Source of the DNA: Solea solea
Taxonomy: Eukaryota; Chordata; Actinopteri; Pleuronectiformes; Soleidae
Direction: 5' to 3'
Length of the DNA stretch: 64,000 nucleotides
Assembly (NCBI RefSeq): GCF_958295425.1
Contig: NC_081137.1
Span: 5,660,238-5,724,237, forward strand
The notes under the pieces are model-generated. The model worked only from the letters and a program-made list of their open reading frames with translations. It did not search any database and was not told where the DNA came from. The translations under genes and the position numbers were made by a program. Shown here one piece after another: positions 50,701 to 62,014 of this stretch (positions are counted from its first letter, which is position 1; each line of letters begins with the position of its first letter).

Positions 50701-53700
50701 CGCTGCTGGATTTCCAGGTAAACGTGTGACTCAAATACATCAAATCTGCATCCGCGGTTGAAAATAAGTCCGTCTGATCTTCCCTTTGTCTCCTCTCCAG
50801 CCAAACTCCAACGAACTGACCAACGGTGTCATCAACACGGCGTTCATGTTGCTCTTTAAAGACTCCATACGGTTGTTCGCCGCTTATAACGAAGGGGTCA
50901 TCAACATGCTGGGTAAACCATACACAACTCGAGACTGCACTGTATTTATGGAGCGGGCTGATGTGGAGTTCGCAAGACTGTGACTCAACTCAATCCGTCT
51001 TTAGGGGGAAATCAATATTTGCTTCTACTGTCTCTCAAAGTTCAATTAAAGACTGTAAAGATCTTCTTTTCTCCCATTAATTATCAGGAGGAGGACCAGG
51101 CGGTCAGAGTCTTTGCTGTGAAGCTCATTAAATGATTCATTACTTAAATTGACCCCTAATAAATCAAGAGTCTACGTCGAAATGTATTGCATGACCAAAT
51201 GGCCAGGAAACATGGGGACAAAGCAAGTCCTCAAGTTGATGTTTGCAGCAGTTTGTGTCTAATTTGGTCACAAGTCACAAAATGACATTTTTAATGGAAT
51301 GATGGAGACAGCGGTCGGTCAACAACTCCTGTTTGCCACGGTGTAAAATAGAGGATTTTCTCTATGGAATTTGGTGTGTGAGAGTCGATATAGTGACACA
51401 AACTTCCATTTGGAGCAATTCCTCACGATTTACTGTCAAAATATCAAGTATTCTTCAGTCCCACTCTTGCAATAGAGTATAAAGATATGAATTATTGTTA
51501 CTGAAAGCATTAACAGTCAAATATAAACCCCAGGTCTGAAATATCGTATAACATGTATCCTAATGACTCTTTGCTTAGTCCCACCCCCAAATAAGTTGGC
51601 GCTGGAGAAAAGTTTGGGGATTTTTGGGAAAACAACAAAGCCGCCTCGGGAGCAGGAATAAATTTGTACGGTATGCATTGATGTCGATGGGACTCGGCAA
51701 CAAAATCATGTTATAAACTAAAGATGGAAGCTTAAGGCGACAGATCACATCGTAAAAGCGAAGCACCGCACCACCGCCCGGCGATTAAAACAGGAGGATA
51801 ATGACACCCTCTGTTCCCTATTACAATCTTGAAAAAGCATAAAGACTTTTCCAGGGTTTGACTTTGGTTTTTGGGAGACACGCGGACTCTCTGGGAAACG
51901 GGTGTCGCTGACAAACTAATAGTCCCCAACAAAAGCCTTGAAAATGTAGAAAACGTTCCACTTTTGCTTCGGAATCCGCCATGAAAGTGTTCCTGGAGCA
52001 GGTCTTAGCAAAGGGTCAACTGCGCTTGTTTCAAATTGCTATTTTTATTTGAAAGTGATGAACTGTTGGACTGCCCTTGTGCTAATGATAGTTTTCTGAC
52101 ACGCAGAGAAATACTTTGACATGAAGAAGAACCAGTGCAAAGAAGCGTTGGAGATCTACAAGACGTTCCTCAACAGGATGACCAAACTGTCCGAGTTCCT
52201 CAAAGTGGCAGAGGTAAAGTCTCTTCGTCGGACTGGTCCTCCTCTTCCTCTGAGGAGGACGACACGCGACACTCGAGTGGGAGAGGGCGGAAAAAAATAT
52301 CTGTCCGGAGCAAAACTCAACGGCCTCCTCTCCTCTAACGTTCTCATAAAAACACAGTAGCTCATTTTCTACTTCCGACCTGTAGCGATCAATCACTTCC
52401 ACTTGAACCGGTTGAGATTTGCTCCAGACGTCTGTGACCCTTGGGATCTGATTTACCGTCGACATTTAACAACCTGGATTTGAGCGTAAATCAGCTTCCA
52501 TGGGCTTCCTCTTCTTCCCTAACCTTCCAAATCTATTTCTTATTTCTTTCTTCTTCTTTTTTTTTTTGCATCTATATTTTCTCCTGTTCCTGTCCTTCTC
52601 TTGCGCTGTCGTGGGGGAAGGTGTTATCTCCAAGACAGTGATTAATGGCTGAGTTTTCAGAGAGCCACACATGTGTAGAGCTTCCAGCTGAGGGACCCCT
52701 CGCGTGCTGCCTGTTTACATGCCTGCACTGCATGCCCAAGCAAGCTCTCTCTATCTCTATCTCTGTCCCCTCTTCTTCTTATTTTATCTCCTCCCTTTCC
52801 TTTTCCAAATAATAAACATACTGTACACTTTTCTTTACCGTGGCTGTTATTCACAGTTGCAGTCCTTGCTGTAGGCTTCACAGTTTTATCCACTGCGTAT
52901 AGCATTATCCCGTGCGCCATCTTCAAAAAGGCTGTCACACTGCTTGGTTTCGTTCCCATTTGGAATAAGGTTTGGGGTGCAGCCGCTTGATCCAAAGAGA
53001 AAAACAAAAAAAACCAAAAAAAAAACAAACAACAACAACAACAACAGACTAACGTTGACTTTAAGGACCCATTCATTTTACCTGTCTAACAAAATGTGTG
53101 TTTGTCTGTTTGTGTGTCATCTGTTGTCCCTTCCTTTTTCCTTCTGTTCAAAGTCAACATTAGTTGAGTGTCTCCCTTTTTTTGGATGTTTCTGACCTCA
53201 CACAGTCACGTGACCTGTTGTCTGCCCTCTCTGCCCTGCCTGTTGAATCAGTCGGTGTGCTCTGCATTCATTTCCAGATCTAAGTGTGTGCGCGTGTTTA
53301 TATTTGTGTGTGTGTGTGTGCGTGCGTGTACTGTATCTATCGGTGTTTGTATGCGTGTGCATGTGCCCTCCTCCCCTTCCTCCTCTGTTGTCTTTTATTT
53401 GTTTTCCTTTCCAGCCACTGCATGAAGTAATGAATGCTTGGGTTTGATTCTTCTTTCTCCCTCCTCCTCCTCCTCCTCTTCCTCTTTCACATGCCTCTTC
53501 CCTTTTTTTACTCTGTGATCTGTTGGGAATTTTTTTTGTTCGTTTGTTTGTTTTACTCCTCATTTTTGTTATTACATTGGGTTTATTTTCATTTTGCCTC
53601 CCCTCCTCCCTTCCCCACCCCCCTTCCTCCTCCTCCTCCTCCTCCTCCTCCTTTTTTGTGACACAGCGAGTTGGGATAGATCAGGGCGACAGCCCCGATC

Positions 53701-56700
53701 TCACACAGGTCAGTCTACATCTCATCTCAATCAGTCAATCAACCAGTCAGTCCACCAGTATTTAAACTCCGTCCAGTCAATCCCATAATGCTTCATTCTA
53801 AATGCTCCCGTTCCCTACTCACCCTACAGACCTGCCCACACTGCAGCTGCCCCGTCCTCCTCCTCTCTTCCTCACTCTCCTTAACTCCTCTGCTTTTTGT
53901 CTCCTTCTCTGCCTCAGCAGTCTAGAATAGAGAGAGAGAAAACTATAAATGAAGACCAGCAAAAGCATTTTGTTTTTCACAATTTCTAAGAACTAGTGCA
54001 GAAATTCCATTGTTTTCATTCTGAATCTTTGCAAGAACAAATTTGAGGTAAGATTTTAAGCATTTATGCAGCTGACTTACGTCCCCCGCCCCCCTCCCCG
54101 CCCCCCAGCCTCTTGTTTTTTCTATTTTAGATACCCATGACTGAGGCTTCATATCTGCCTGGATATTATTTTCTTTCCAGCAGTCTGTCTGGCCTTTTCC
54201 CAATGTAAACATCGAGGCTTGTGCGTCTCGACTCAAAAGGCTTATCACGCAAATAAGTCAGCACAGCTTCAGGAAATACAGCGCACATGAGCGGCGTTCA
54301 AATCATCTTCCTGAAGAGATTAAATCCCTTTGCATTAGCTGTGGGGAGAGCAGCGAATGGTTTTTATAAAATAGGTCTCTGCAAATATGACTTGGATAGG
54401 TGCACATAATGCCATCATAAGTACTGCAATATCATGCTCTTATCCTTTTTGTTCCCCGTGGACACACAATCGGACGTTTACAATATCAAACAATTTAGAA
54501 CCAAAGAAAAATTGAGAGGGGTCGATCTGTTGAAATTCGCTTCGTGTTTGTAGTGCTTATGAAGACCTTATATGCCCTTATTCAACAACATAGTGAGCCG
54601 TGCCTTTACTGAGCCCTAGATACTGTATGTGTCTGTTTTACTTTCAAACCTTTAGCATATTCTAGATTTCTCTGAAGAAGGATATCCAGAATTTCGCATT
54701 TTACTCTCGTTTTCCCCCTTAAAATAAGTATATGAGAAATCTTTTCTTTGCTTGTCGTGTTTGCCTTGTGTTCTCCGGGTGCTGAAATGTGAGACTCTGG
54801 GCGAAAACCGTGGTATCACATGTTGTCAAAATGAAACCATCCATTCTTTTCTCTTCTTTTTTTCCAATAAAACAAGTGCTGGCCAGCTGCTCAATGTGTA
54901 TACCTGGTTTCTCACCAGATGTTTACATTTCACCGAGTTAACGTCCTTGGCTTCCAGAGGGAACAAAATATGGTTGTCAGCTTTTTGAGTTGCAGCTTAA
55001 TCTGAACCGAATTGAAAAAAAGACTTTCTGATTCATCCTAAAGTGGAATCCATGGGTTAACTCCTAAAATTTTGGATTGTGATTTTCTCTACGTGTTTGT
55101 GTGTGTGTGTGTGTGTGTTATGAGAGTGTCTGTGCACTGCTGGTGTCTGCATGGGCCTGTTAGATGGTACAGAGATGTGTTTGTTGTGTTCCTCCTCTTG
55201 AGCCCCGCAGCAACTCGGCTCTAATCTGTTCCGACCTGTCAGTCCTGCTGTGGACTCGCTTGCATGCTCCGAGGCTGATGTGTGCATGCTGGTCAACCAA
55301 ACCTGATGAAACCAAACGCAAATACAGTCCGGAGAGCTGACGTAGAGTAGCTAACGAATCGAAGTGGTGATGTCTTGATTTTTATGCTGCTGCTTTGTGT
55401 GTTTGCGCGTTTTCTTCAGTGTGTGGGATAAAAATGAGGAGGTGACGAGAGCGGAGTGAGAGAAAGAAAATGAGTCCCGCTTTGTCAGCTTGGCTGTGGT
55501 TGTAATATTGCCCCCCCACCTTCCCACCCCCCTTTACCCCCCCACCCCTGCCCCCTCTCAGGCTCCTAGCTCTCTCCTGGAGGCTCTGGAGCAGCATCTA
55601 GCCTCTCTGGAGGGAAGGAAGCTCAAGGACATCTCCACAGCCAGCAGGTAGGATCAACTCACACGGATGCTGCTCAGATTTACTATAAAGTGGCTGCGAT
55701 GACAAATCACCGCAACCTGATTCACCAAGTGTAAATCTGCACACGTTTCTGACTATTTTCACTGCCATTTCTGCCATATTTTGACTAGATATGTAAAATG
55801 TCTGCATTACAATATCTAAAAATGATGAGAATATAGTGTCATTTATTTTGTTAAGTTTTTTTGGTTAACATTTGTGGATCTGAGCCAAATGTAACGGCCA
55901 CGGCGGGGTGTACATAAATTCACTTCGGTGGTGACTTTAATGGTTTTTCGTGAGCTTTAGTTAATTTCCCTCTACGGCAGTAATAAAGTTTAAACATGTT
56001 CATTATTTTTTGATTAATCCGTTTTGTCACAGTGAGCATTACAGCCTTAAAAAGTGTGACTCAATGGCAAACTCAACGCAGCTGAGACCGTGCAGAAATG
56101 AAGTGTTTGTGTGTCTGTTTGCGTGTATTATGTGTGCGTGTGTGTCTCTTAAGATCCAGCACCTTGTCCAGTACAGTGTCCTCTCTCTCCAGCACTGGCA
56201 TCTCACTCAGTCGCATGGATGACAAGACAGAGGACAACAGGCTGCAGCAACACAAGGCGAGACATGAGAGAATATGAATATATGACCCATGGGTGTGTGG
56301 GGGGGAGGGGCGAGCGGACGAGAACAACCTGCCATTGCAGAAACTGATCCAACGACTAGATAATTATTGCTTACAGCGAAAAAACTTGAATGGCTACAGT
56401 ACAGTACAGTACTTCGTATGTCCTTATTTGTTTTTCCAGGAGAGCTTATTCTTCTAGAAACTAAATCTTTCTTCACTTTTGATGCTCTCCGCGCAGGACG
56501 ACGGTCACAAAGTGATCGACATTCAGACGCCCACTGTGTCCCCCAGCGCCCAGTCAGTGGGCAGTGCCAACAGCAGTGGAGGAACCACAGATCTCTTCTC
56601 TAACTCGCCCATTGTACCCATCCATAACCAGTGAGTGTGTGATCCCACACAGTGCAAACATGCTGGGAAAGACTCCCGAGTGAAGAGTTTGTTTATACAC

Positions 56701-59700
56701 TGTTGTATTTGTTGTATTTTTCTTAAATTGAATTAAAATAAAATGTGCTCTGTCCTCTTCCGTCCTGCAGTGTGCCAAACCTGACCAGTGAGCTGTTCAC
56801 CCTGCAGCCAAACTTCACCCCCATTCAGACCACACACACTGTGCCCAACAATAACAATGCCTGGGGAGGTAGGACCGCACGCACACACACACACATGCAC
56901 AGCTTAGAGCTGGATAAGCTCTGACACTGATGCCCAAGCTCTTGACTCATTTCACTTCTTTTCTCCTTTCTCCATTTCCATGGTAACCCTCTCATGTCAG
57001 GTGACCTGCTGAAGCCAGCTCCGCACACTCAAATCCACAGCCCAGGAGGCCCGTTGCACTCTGGGAAAATGCTGCCCAATGATTTGGATTCTTCATTAGC
57101 CAACCTTGTTGGGAGTGAGTCCAGAGTCTCTCTTTAAATAGCTCATCGTTTAATCCCGTTATTCTTCTCTCTCTCTCTCTCTTTTTCCTTGTCTCTGATG
57201 TCTCTGCTTTTTTTTGGTTTCTTCTCCCAGATTTGCAGTTTGGAGGGACACCAGCCAAAAAGTAAGCGGGGTTATACATCTCTTGTCCATTCAGTTTGGT
57301 CACGGCTTGATCTTGTGTACAAGGCATAATTTATTTTAGTTTTACACCACCCATTTACCCATTTATGTGTGTTTTATATTATATAATAGTGGGAGTTAGT
57401 TTGAATTGATGCCGTATTTGAAGATGTATCTGAATAAGGAACAGTGTGCGCAAAAACTGCTTTATGGAAACTCGACCCATGTGTGTCCGTGTGAACCAGG
57501 CCGGAGCTCCAGTGGAGTCAGCTGGTGGAGAAGAAGCCAACAGGAGGAAGTGGCTGGCAGTCAAAGACCATGTGCACCAGCACCAACTGGACTCACACCA
57601 CCCATCCCATGGCACCTGCACCCATGCCCGTCCCTCAGATGGTAACTCAAACACTGTTATCAGTGAGTTTAGACTATAAGTCATTTGTTGAGCTGTAAAA
57701 ATCCCAATTTTACCCAAAAGCTGCAGCATTTAAAGTCCACACTCCATATAAACGACAACTCTTACACTGTCAATTGGGAATTATTATTTTTCATAGTGGA
57801 TTCACCTGACAGATATATCTATAAGATATTTTATGCATGGATCAATCAGAAGACAGTGGAAAAACACCATCTACAGTTTGCTTGTTTGGCCGGATCAATA
57901 GTTAAAAACCCACCGACGTTCAGTTTATGGTTAGACATCAATACACAGTTAAACGAGCCAGAGGTTGCTCGAGTGTCCTGGTGGAGGAGCAGCATCACCG
58001 TGCCCTGCTGAATCGTTAAAAAGTTAAATAAAACAAAGCAGAAAAGTAGAAAAGACTGAAGAAAGATGACGTTAGAAAATGTTGTTTGAAAGACGATTCG
58101 AACGACTAACTATCAAAATGGCAAGTAATTATATTTCTGCCAATCAATCAATTTAATAAACAAATTACTATTGTTAATCTAAGAAAATGAAACTGTATAA
58201 ATTAAAAAGAAGAATGATTTAAACGAGGATCACATAACATTCAGTTGTCTGCATTACACGCTTCAACTGTGTCTTTCCATAAATGAAGTTATATTTGGTT
58301 CAATCCATCATTTTATACGTGACGTCTGCTTCTTTAAATGATCGATATCATCTCGTTGTGGACTGAAATTGATCAAATCTCCCTCGTGCGCCTCGCCGCC
58401 CGTTCTGCTCCAATCTTAATTATCTGCACGTCTGTTCCGTTCAATCCGGCTTCATCTTTTAATTTTCCACTGATTGACCTCTCAACTCAAACCGGCCATT
58501 TATTGAACAAATGGTTCGGAAAGCGGGTGGCATGACTGGAATAGGAATGACTGTCGTGACTGGGACACAGGGGAGAGTTAAAGGTCTGCTTTGTCGAAGA
58601 TCTATGGGCAATAAGACTTTTATTCTTGGATGCACGCCTGCTTTAAAACCTTTTTCCTCCTCTGTATCTTTCCACAGAATGGGATGATCTATACTGGCTA
58701 TGTAAGTATACAGTATGCTTTCATAATCGTCGCTTTAAAGGTTCAGTGTGTAAGAACTGGTGAGACGACAGACTGGACCTCCACTCACGCTAACTAGACT
58801 AGAAAGGATAGTTTTTCTTTTAAAACGATTATACTAGGGCTGCAATTAGCAATTATTTTCATAATCAATTCATCTGTTGATTATTTCCTCCATTAATCGA
58901 GTACTTGTTTGTTTGTAAAATGTCAGAAAACTTCGAATGATGATGTTCCCGTATGTCTTGTTTTGTCCACAAACCAAAAATGATTCAGTTCTCATGATTT
59001 CCTTGTTTGTCGGAGCAAAGAAACCAGAAAATATTCACATTTGAGAAGCTGAAGAAATCAGAGAAACTTGAAAAAAACACTAAAAGCAAGAAATTGATTA
59101 TTAAAATAGTCTTTATCAAATAGATGAATAGAATAATTGTTGCAGCCCTAGATTATACACTTACGCAAATGCTACACGCTGAACATTCAAACATGTATTT
59201 GAACATTACACCAAGTTTCGCTGTAAAATACTCGACGTACTGCTAGATGTAAACAAATGCATTTCTCTTTTACTTTGGGGGCATCTCTGATATGCTGTAA
59301 TAGACATGAGGCTGACAATCTCCGGGTTTTATTTTCCTAATTTTCTCAGATTGTATCGGGTAGAAAGAGATCTGTTGTGTTTTTCCGTGCAGGCTCCAGC
59401 ACCAGTGGCTTTTCCTATGACAACACCCCAAGTGCCTGTGTATGGAATGGTAAGGAACGGCCTCCTCTAGTTCAATCTCAGTCGCACAGTCGCAAATCCT
59501 CTAATAACATGCCGCCAACACTGTCTGGTTTTCATCTAAATACACATTATCCTCTCTGTCTCGCCAGCTCCCTCCTCAGATGAGTCATCAGATAGGGGGC
59601 GTTCCCATGATGGCTCCACAGCCTGTCATGTACAACCAGCCTGTCCTGAGACCTACCAATCCCTTTGGACCCATCCCAGGGACACAGGTAACACACGTAC

Positions 59701-61279
59701 CATATATTAGATTGTAAGCTTTACTTTTACACAAATATTAGAATTTTTTTGGGGGGGGAATTATGAGCTAATTAAACTTAATATTGGGTTAATTACTGCT
59801 TTTTAAGTATGCAGCTCAAAGGAGCAGCAAACGATTTTGAGAAAATGTGCTCCCTTGCAGAGCCAGAATGGGTCACACTACCCACAATCCTTAAGCACGT
59901 ATATGAAAGACATCTCTGATTATGATTAGAAAAGCCAAAGTGTGATCAAAACTTTCAGTGTTACGTCGCAGTTCCCTCACTCGGAATAATTATGTACACA
60001 TTCTTGTACATTTTGCAATAATACTTTACAAATCAATTGTTTTATGGTCACAATTCATGTCGTAGCTGGTCGGACTTAAAAAGGCCAAGAGATGGGACGA
60101 ATGGGAAATCTGTGTGACTTTATAGACATAAATACGAAGTGGAAGCAATATCACACTGTTTGTGTCCATTTTGTATTTTACTGCCCACTAGTGGCAACAG
60201 CAGCCTGTTGTCTCTGGTTAGGGCTCTGGCACTCTGCTTCCTTGAGAGTAAGAAAGTCAGTGCCGTAGCTTTAGTGCCAAGAGTTAGGTAGAAAGATCGA
60301 TACCACTCTCGTTCCTGTCTGCTGAGACATCATAACATCTTCTTCTTTTTTTTTTTTTGTCCAACAAAGTGGATGTAAAATGTTAATCAGCGGGTTTAAG
60401 ATGCGGCGCGCAAGTCGACTTTGTTGCCTTCGGGCTGTTTCCAGTCTTTATGCTTACACAAATAAAGATTTCCAGTCATATTTTTTATGATGTTTAAACG
60501 CATGCGAGGTTCCTCTGCAGGGCTAAATGTCTTTCATCTGCAATACAGATCATTGGAGGCGGGAACGACCCATAAATACACATTTAACAGGAACACGTAC
60601 TGTATTTGTCAACCTGAAGGTTGAAACTCCAGCCTCGTAAATACTTTCAGTTATTTGTCGGGGGTGTCAGTTTATAACGTAATAAATGTACAGATGACAT
60701 AAAAAAACAAAGAGGGACAACTGAGATTAAATTCGATCAGATATTTGGCTACTCTTGCCTTTATGGGCTGAAGTGTGTAGTTTAAAGTCGCAGGAGACAT
60801 TTCTACCTGACAACATCATAGATAATATCCTGGTGTAAAATCCAAGGTTACACTAAGAATCAATGGTGGACTTTTAAGACCGACGCATGCCTCCAAGTCC
60901 CCTGGAGTAATTCAGCCATATTTACTCTTAATGATTGATTAGCAGCACTTGAGCTGCGGACCTTTGCAGACAGAGGACTTCTCTCCTGTCGGCTGATCAT
61001 TTCAAATGTGATCAGGGGATTGATTTCCAGTGTGAAATCATTGGTGGGTACGGCGACAAGACTCCCTGCAGAATAAACAAGCGTATTTTGGCCATTTATT
61101 CAAAACACAGCAGAGCGATGTAATTGCTGCCGGAGCCTTCGCGTCGCTGCGAGGCTGTTTTCTTGGCACTGCGGCAGGTAATACGCCTGTCAATAGATGC
61201 CTGAGCAAGCGATGAGGTGTTTGTTAAACTATATTACTCTCTGTTCTCGCCCTGTCCTCTGCAGATGCACTTCATGTAG
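36573..61279 (+). CDS. picalm: Phosphatidylinositol-binding clathrin assembly protein (CALM)
   Basis: Endocytic adaptor that binds PI(4,5)P2, clathrin and AP2 and sorts small R-SNAREs. Nineteen coding exons with consistent phases: 36573-36702, 47654-47796, 49674-49749, 50079-50181, 50624-50717, 50801-50912, 52107-52213, 53667-53708, 55562-55647, 56154-56256, 56497-56630, 56771-56868, 57001-57114, 57231-57261, 57500-57641, 58678-58701, 59393-59449, 59568-59687, 61265-61279; 576 codons. The ANTH domain fills residues 1 to about 290, with lipid-binding K28 and PKKKH (37-41). The tail has DLF (364-366), [19 protein letters not shown] (563-565) and the terminal HFM. Residues such as YGNER, NTEK and RLFAAYNEG favour PICALM over SNAP91. 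Human PICALM is up to 652 residues; the segment with its DPF and first NPF motif is absent. Intron 10 uses a GC donor (56257). Exons 8 (42 bases) and 16 (24 bases) are tiny. Confidence 0.92.
36737..36794. repeat. (TA)n microsatellite
   Basis: About 58 bases of TA with TACG/TGCA interruptions, 35 bases after picalm exon 1. Confidence 0.9.
36846..36903. repeat. Poly-T (23) plus (CA)n
   Basis: An uninterrupted T run (36846-36868) followed by a CA-repeat (36876-36903). Confidence 0.9.
37031..37089. repeat. (TAATG)n pentanucleotide repeat and G15 run
   Basis: TAATG units (37041-37074) run straight into 15 consecutive guanines (37075-37089). Confidence 0.9.
37430..37690 (+). repeat. Dispersed repeat with (TG)n, copy 3
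   Basis: (GT)n at 37436-37466, then TTTCTGCCATAAACACTGACC, GTCAGGACCGGCAGTCCTC and GGCTTTGTTTAGGCTGTCAA, the same family as 14346-14545. This is the longest of the three copies. Confidence 0.7.
40136..40435. mobile_element. hAT-type MITE with terminal inverted repeats
   Basis: Ends AGGGGTCTCAAACT and AGTTTGAGACCTCTG are mutual reverse complements with one mismatch. Interior: 'ggagggccactgagc', poly-A, 'atttcaaaataagagtgg' and 'gtggcccacgggccgcaag'. Non-coding. No clear 8-base target duplication was found. Confidence 0.8.
40685..40922. repeat. Three-unit AT minisatellite
   Basis: A 67-73 base unit, comprising a TA tract then ACAGTACTTTCAAGTACAT and AAACGGGTCATCAGAAAAAC, is repeated three times (ACAGTAC at 40744, 40811 and 40884). 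The third copy differs in one base (ATGAAACGGG), and TA-tract length accounts for most of the period difference. Confidence 0.9.
41610..41886. mobile_element. 277-bp hAT-like MITE
   Basis: Starts TAGGGATGGGAATCGGTATC and ends with the reverse complement type GGTATCGTCCCATCCCTA. Flanking octamers CTAAAAAG and ATCAAAAG match at 6 of 8 positions, consistent with an old 8-base target duplication. Confidence 0.75.
42085..42350 (-). mobile_element. SINE-like remnant, antisense
   Basis: Contains AATTTAGAGTGTCCAATTTGCCTAATCCCC, GCATGTTCTTAGACTGTGGGAGG and ACACGGGGAGGGCGTGCAAACTC, the antisense body of the same fish repeat type seen at the palindrome centre. The tRNA-like head is missing. Confidence 0.6.
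44093..44112. mobile_element. hAT MITE terminus fragment
   Basis: CAGGGGTCTCAAACTATGCC is the left end of the 40136 element family. The rest is missing and replaced by a different repeat. Confidence 0.5.
44117..44462. mobile_element. Probable MITE of a second family
   Basis: Starts CATGTTTCCATCACGGTACA and ends GGTACCAAAAAAATGGAAAAC; the two ends are roughly complementary (GTTTCCAT/ATGGAAAAC with GGTAC nearby). GTACGG-type repeats lie inside. Family assignment is tentative. Confidence 0.4.
44650..44772. repeat. (TA)n-rich microsatellite
   Basis: About 120 bases of TA with ACATAC interruptions. Confidence 0.9.
45130..45573. mobile_element. hAT-type MITE, larger copy
   Basis: Left end 'gacctgagggccaattaccatctagtctggtcaagcaggggcc'-type, right end GGAGGGCCACATGTGGCCCCCGGGCC...AGTTTGACACATGTG. 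Same family as 40136-40435 with a more decayed left terminus. Confidence 0.65.
51328..51385 (+). repeat. Short dispersed repeat, copy 3
   Basis: TCAACAACTCCTGTTTGCCACGG, TGTAAAATAGAGGATTTTCT and CTATGGAATTTGGTG match the copy in rab38 intron 3. In picalm intron 6. Confidence 0.6.
53430..53657 (+). promoter_or_regulatory. picalm: Very long polypyrimidine tract before picalm exon 8
   Basis: Over 200 bases strongly enriched in C and T, including (CTC)n at 53460-53478 and 53625-53651, ending ten bases before the acceptor of the 42-base exon 8. An extended tract is a plausible splicing enhancer for such a tiny exon (PTB-type binding). Confidence 0.45.
55511..55560 (+). promoter_or_regulatory. picalm: C-run acceptor tract before picalm exon 9
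   Basis: Five or more runs of 4-7 cytosines in 50 bases directly before the acceptor (CTCAG ending 55561). Such runs can form an i-motif, and a G-quadruplex on the template strand. Confidence 0.4.
58737..59195. mobile_element. MITE interrupted by a younger hAT MITE
   Basis: Left part AAGGTTCAGTGTGTAAGAACTGG (58737 on), right part CACTTACGCAAATGCTACACGCTGAACATT (59157-59190). The ends are inverted copies (GGTTCAGTGTGTAAG versus CTACACGCTGAAC), typical of a common fish MITE. The middle is occupied by the 58835-59150 insertion. Confidence 0.65.
58835..59150. mobile_element. 316-bp hAT MITE with perfect 8-bp target duplication
   Basis: Ends TAGGGCTGCAATTA and TAATTGTTGCAGCCCTA are terminal inverted repeats. 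The octamer GATTATAC occurs directly on both sides (58827-58834 and 59151-59158), the hallmark of hAT insertion. Non-coding; in picalm intron 16. Related internal sequence (AACCAAAAATGATT, TTTCTTTG...) occurs in the palindrome arms near 24525 and 25450. Confidence 0.88.
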
Positions 61280-61313
61280 GGATGATGTTGTAACCATGGC
61301 AGCAAAGGTGGAA

Positions 61314-61346
<33 letters not shown>

Positions 61347-61983
61347 AAAGGCAAGAGGGAAGAGACGGAAGAGAAGGAGTCGAAAGAAAATGCATCCAGA
61401 ACCAAACGGCCGTGCAGGAGGAAGAATGACGAAGACAGAGAGAGAAAAAGGGAGGGGTGAGGATGAAGGAGAGAGGATCAGAGGACGGATAAGGGATGAA
61501 AAGCTGATCTCTATTCCTACGTCGCCTGACCCTCTAATCACCTCTCCTCTCTCCGTGTGACTACTGATCTCACTGTCTTTGAATCTGTAATGCCGGGGCA
61601 CTAGAGGGCCCCATGTCAGTCCCACTCATCCTGTTTGATTTGCCAGTTCAGACGGTGAATACGACCTGTGATGTCACTACGAAAAACTGACAGCTCTGAT
61701 GGAAGTGCAGCAGCTCAGCTGCCACTTCCCGGCCTCCTCATCCAGATTATTTCCTCTATAAAAACTGAACCCACATCACTCTCCGTCCCACAACTGAATC
61801 AAACCTGGAGAGGGCGCGCGTCTCTTTCCCCGATTGGATCGTTTGCTGGCACTTTACTCAATGTGAACTTTGCCAAGGGTGTGCGTCAGTGTGGGTGAAT
61901 TTTAGCATCTTGTTCCGATTGGTTTCCCGGTTGCGCGTCATCCGTCAGCTGATGTCGGGGAGCGATCGATTTGTTGATTTGAA

Positions 61984-62014
<31 letters not shown>

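Noticed and set aside
57685..58011. 108-codon open frame in picalm intron 15
   Set aside because: No resemblance to PICALM, no usable splice sites in phase at both ends, and AT-rich codons. Considered chance.
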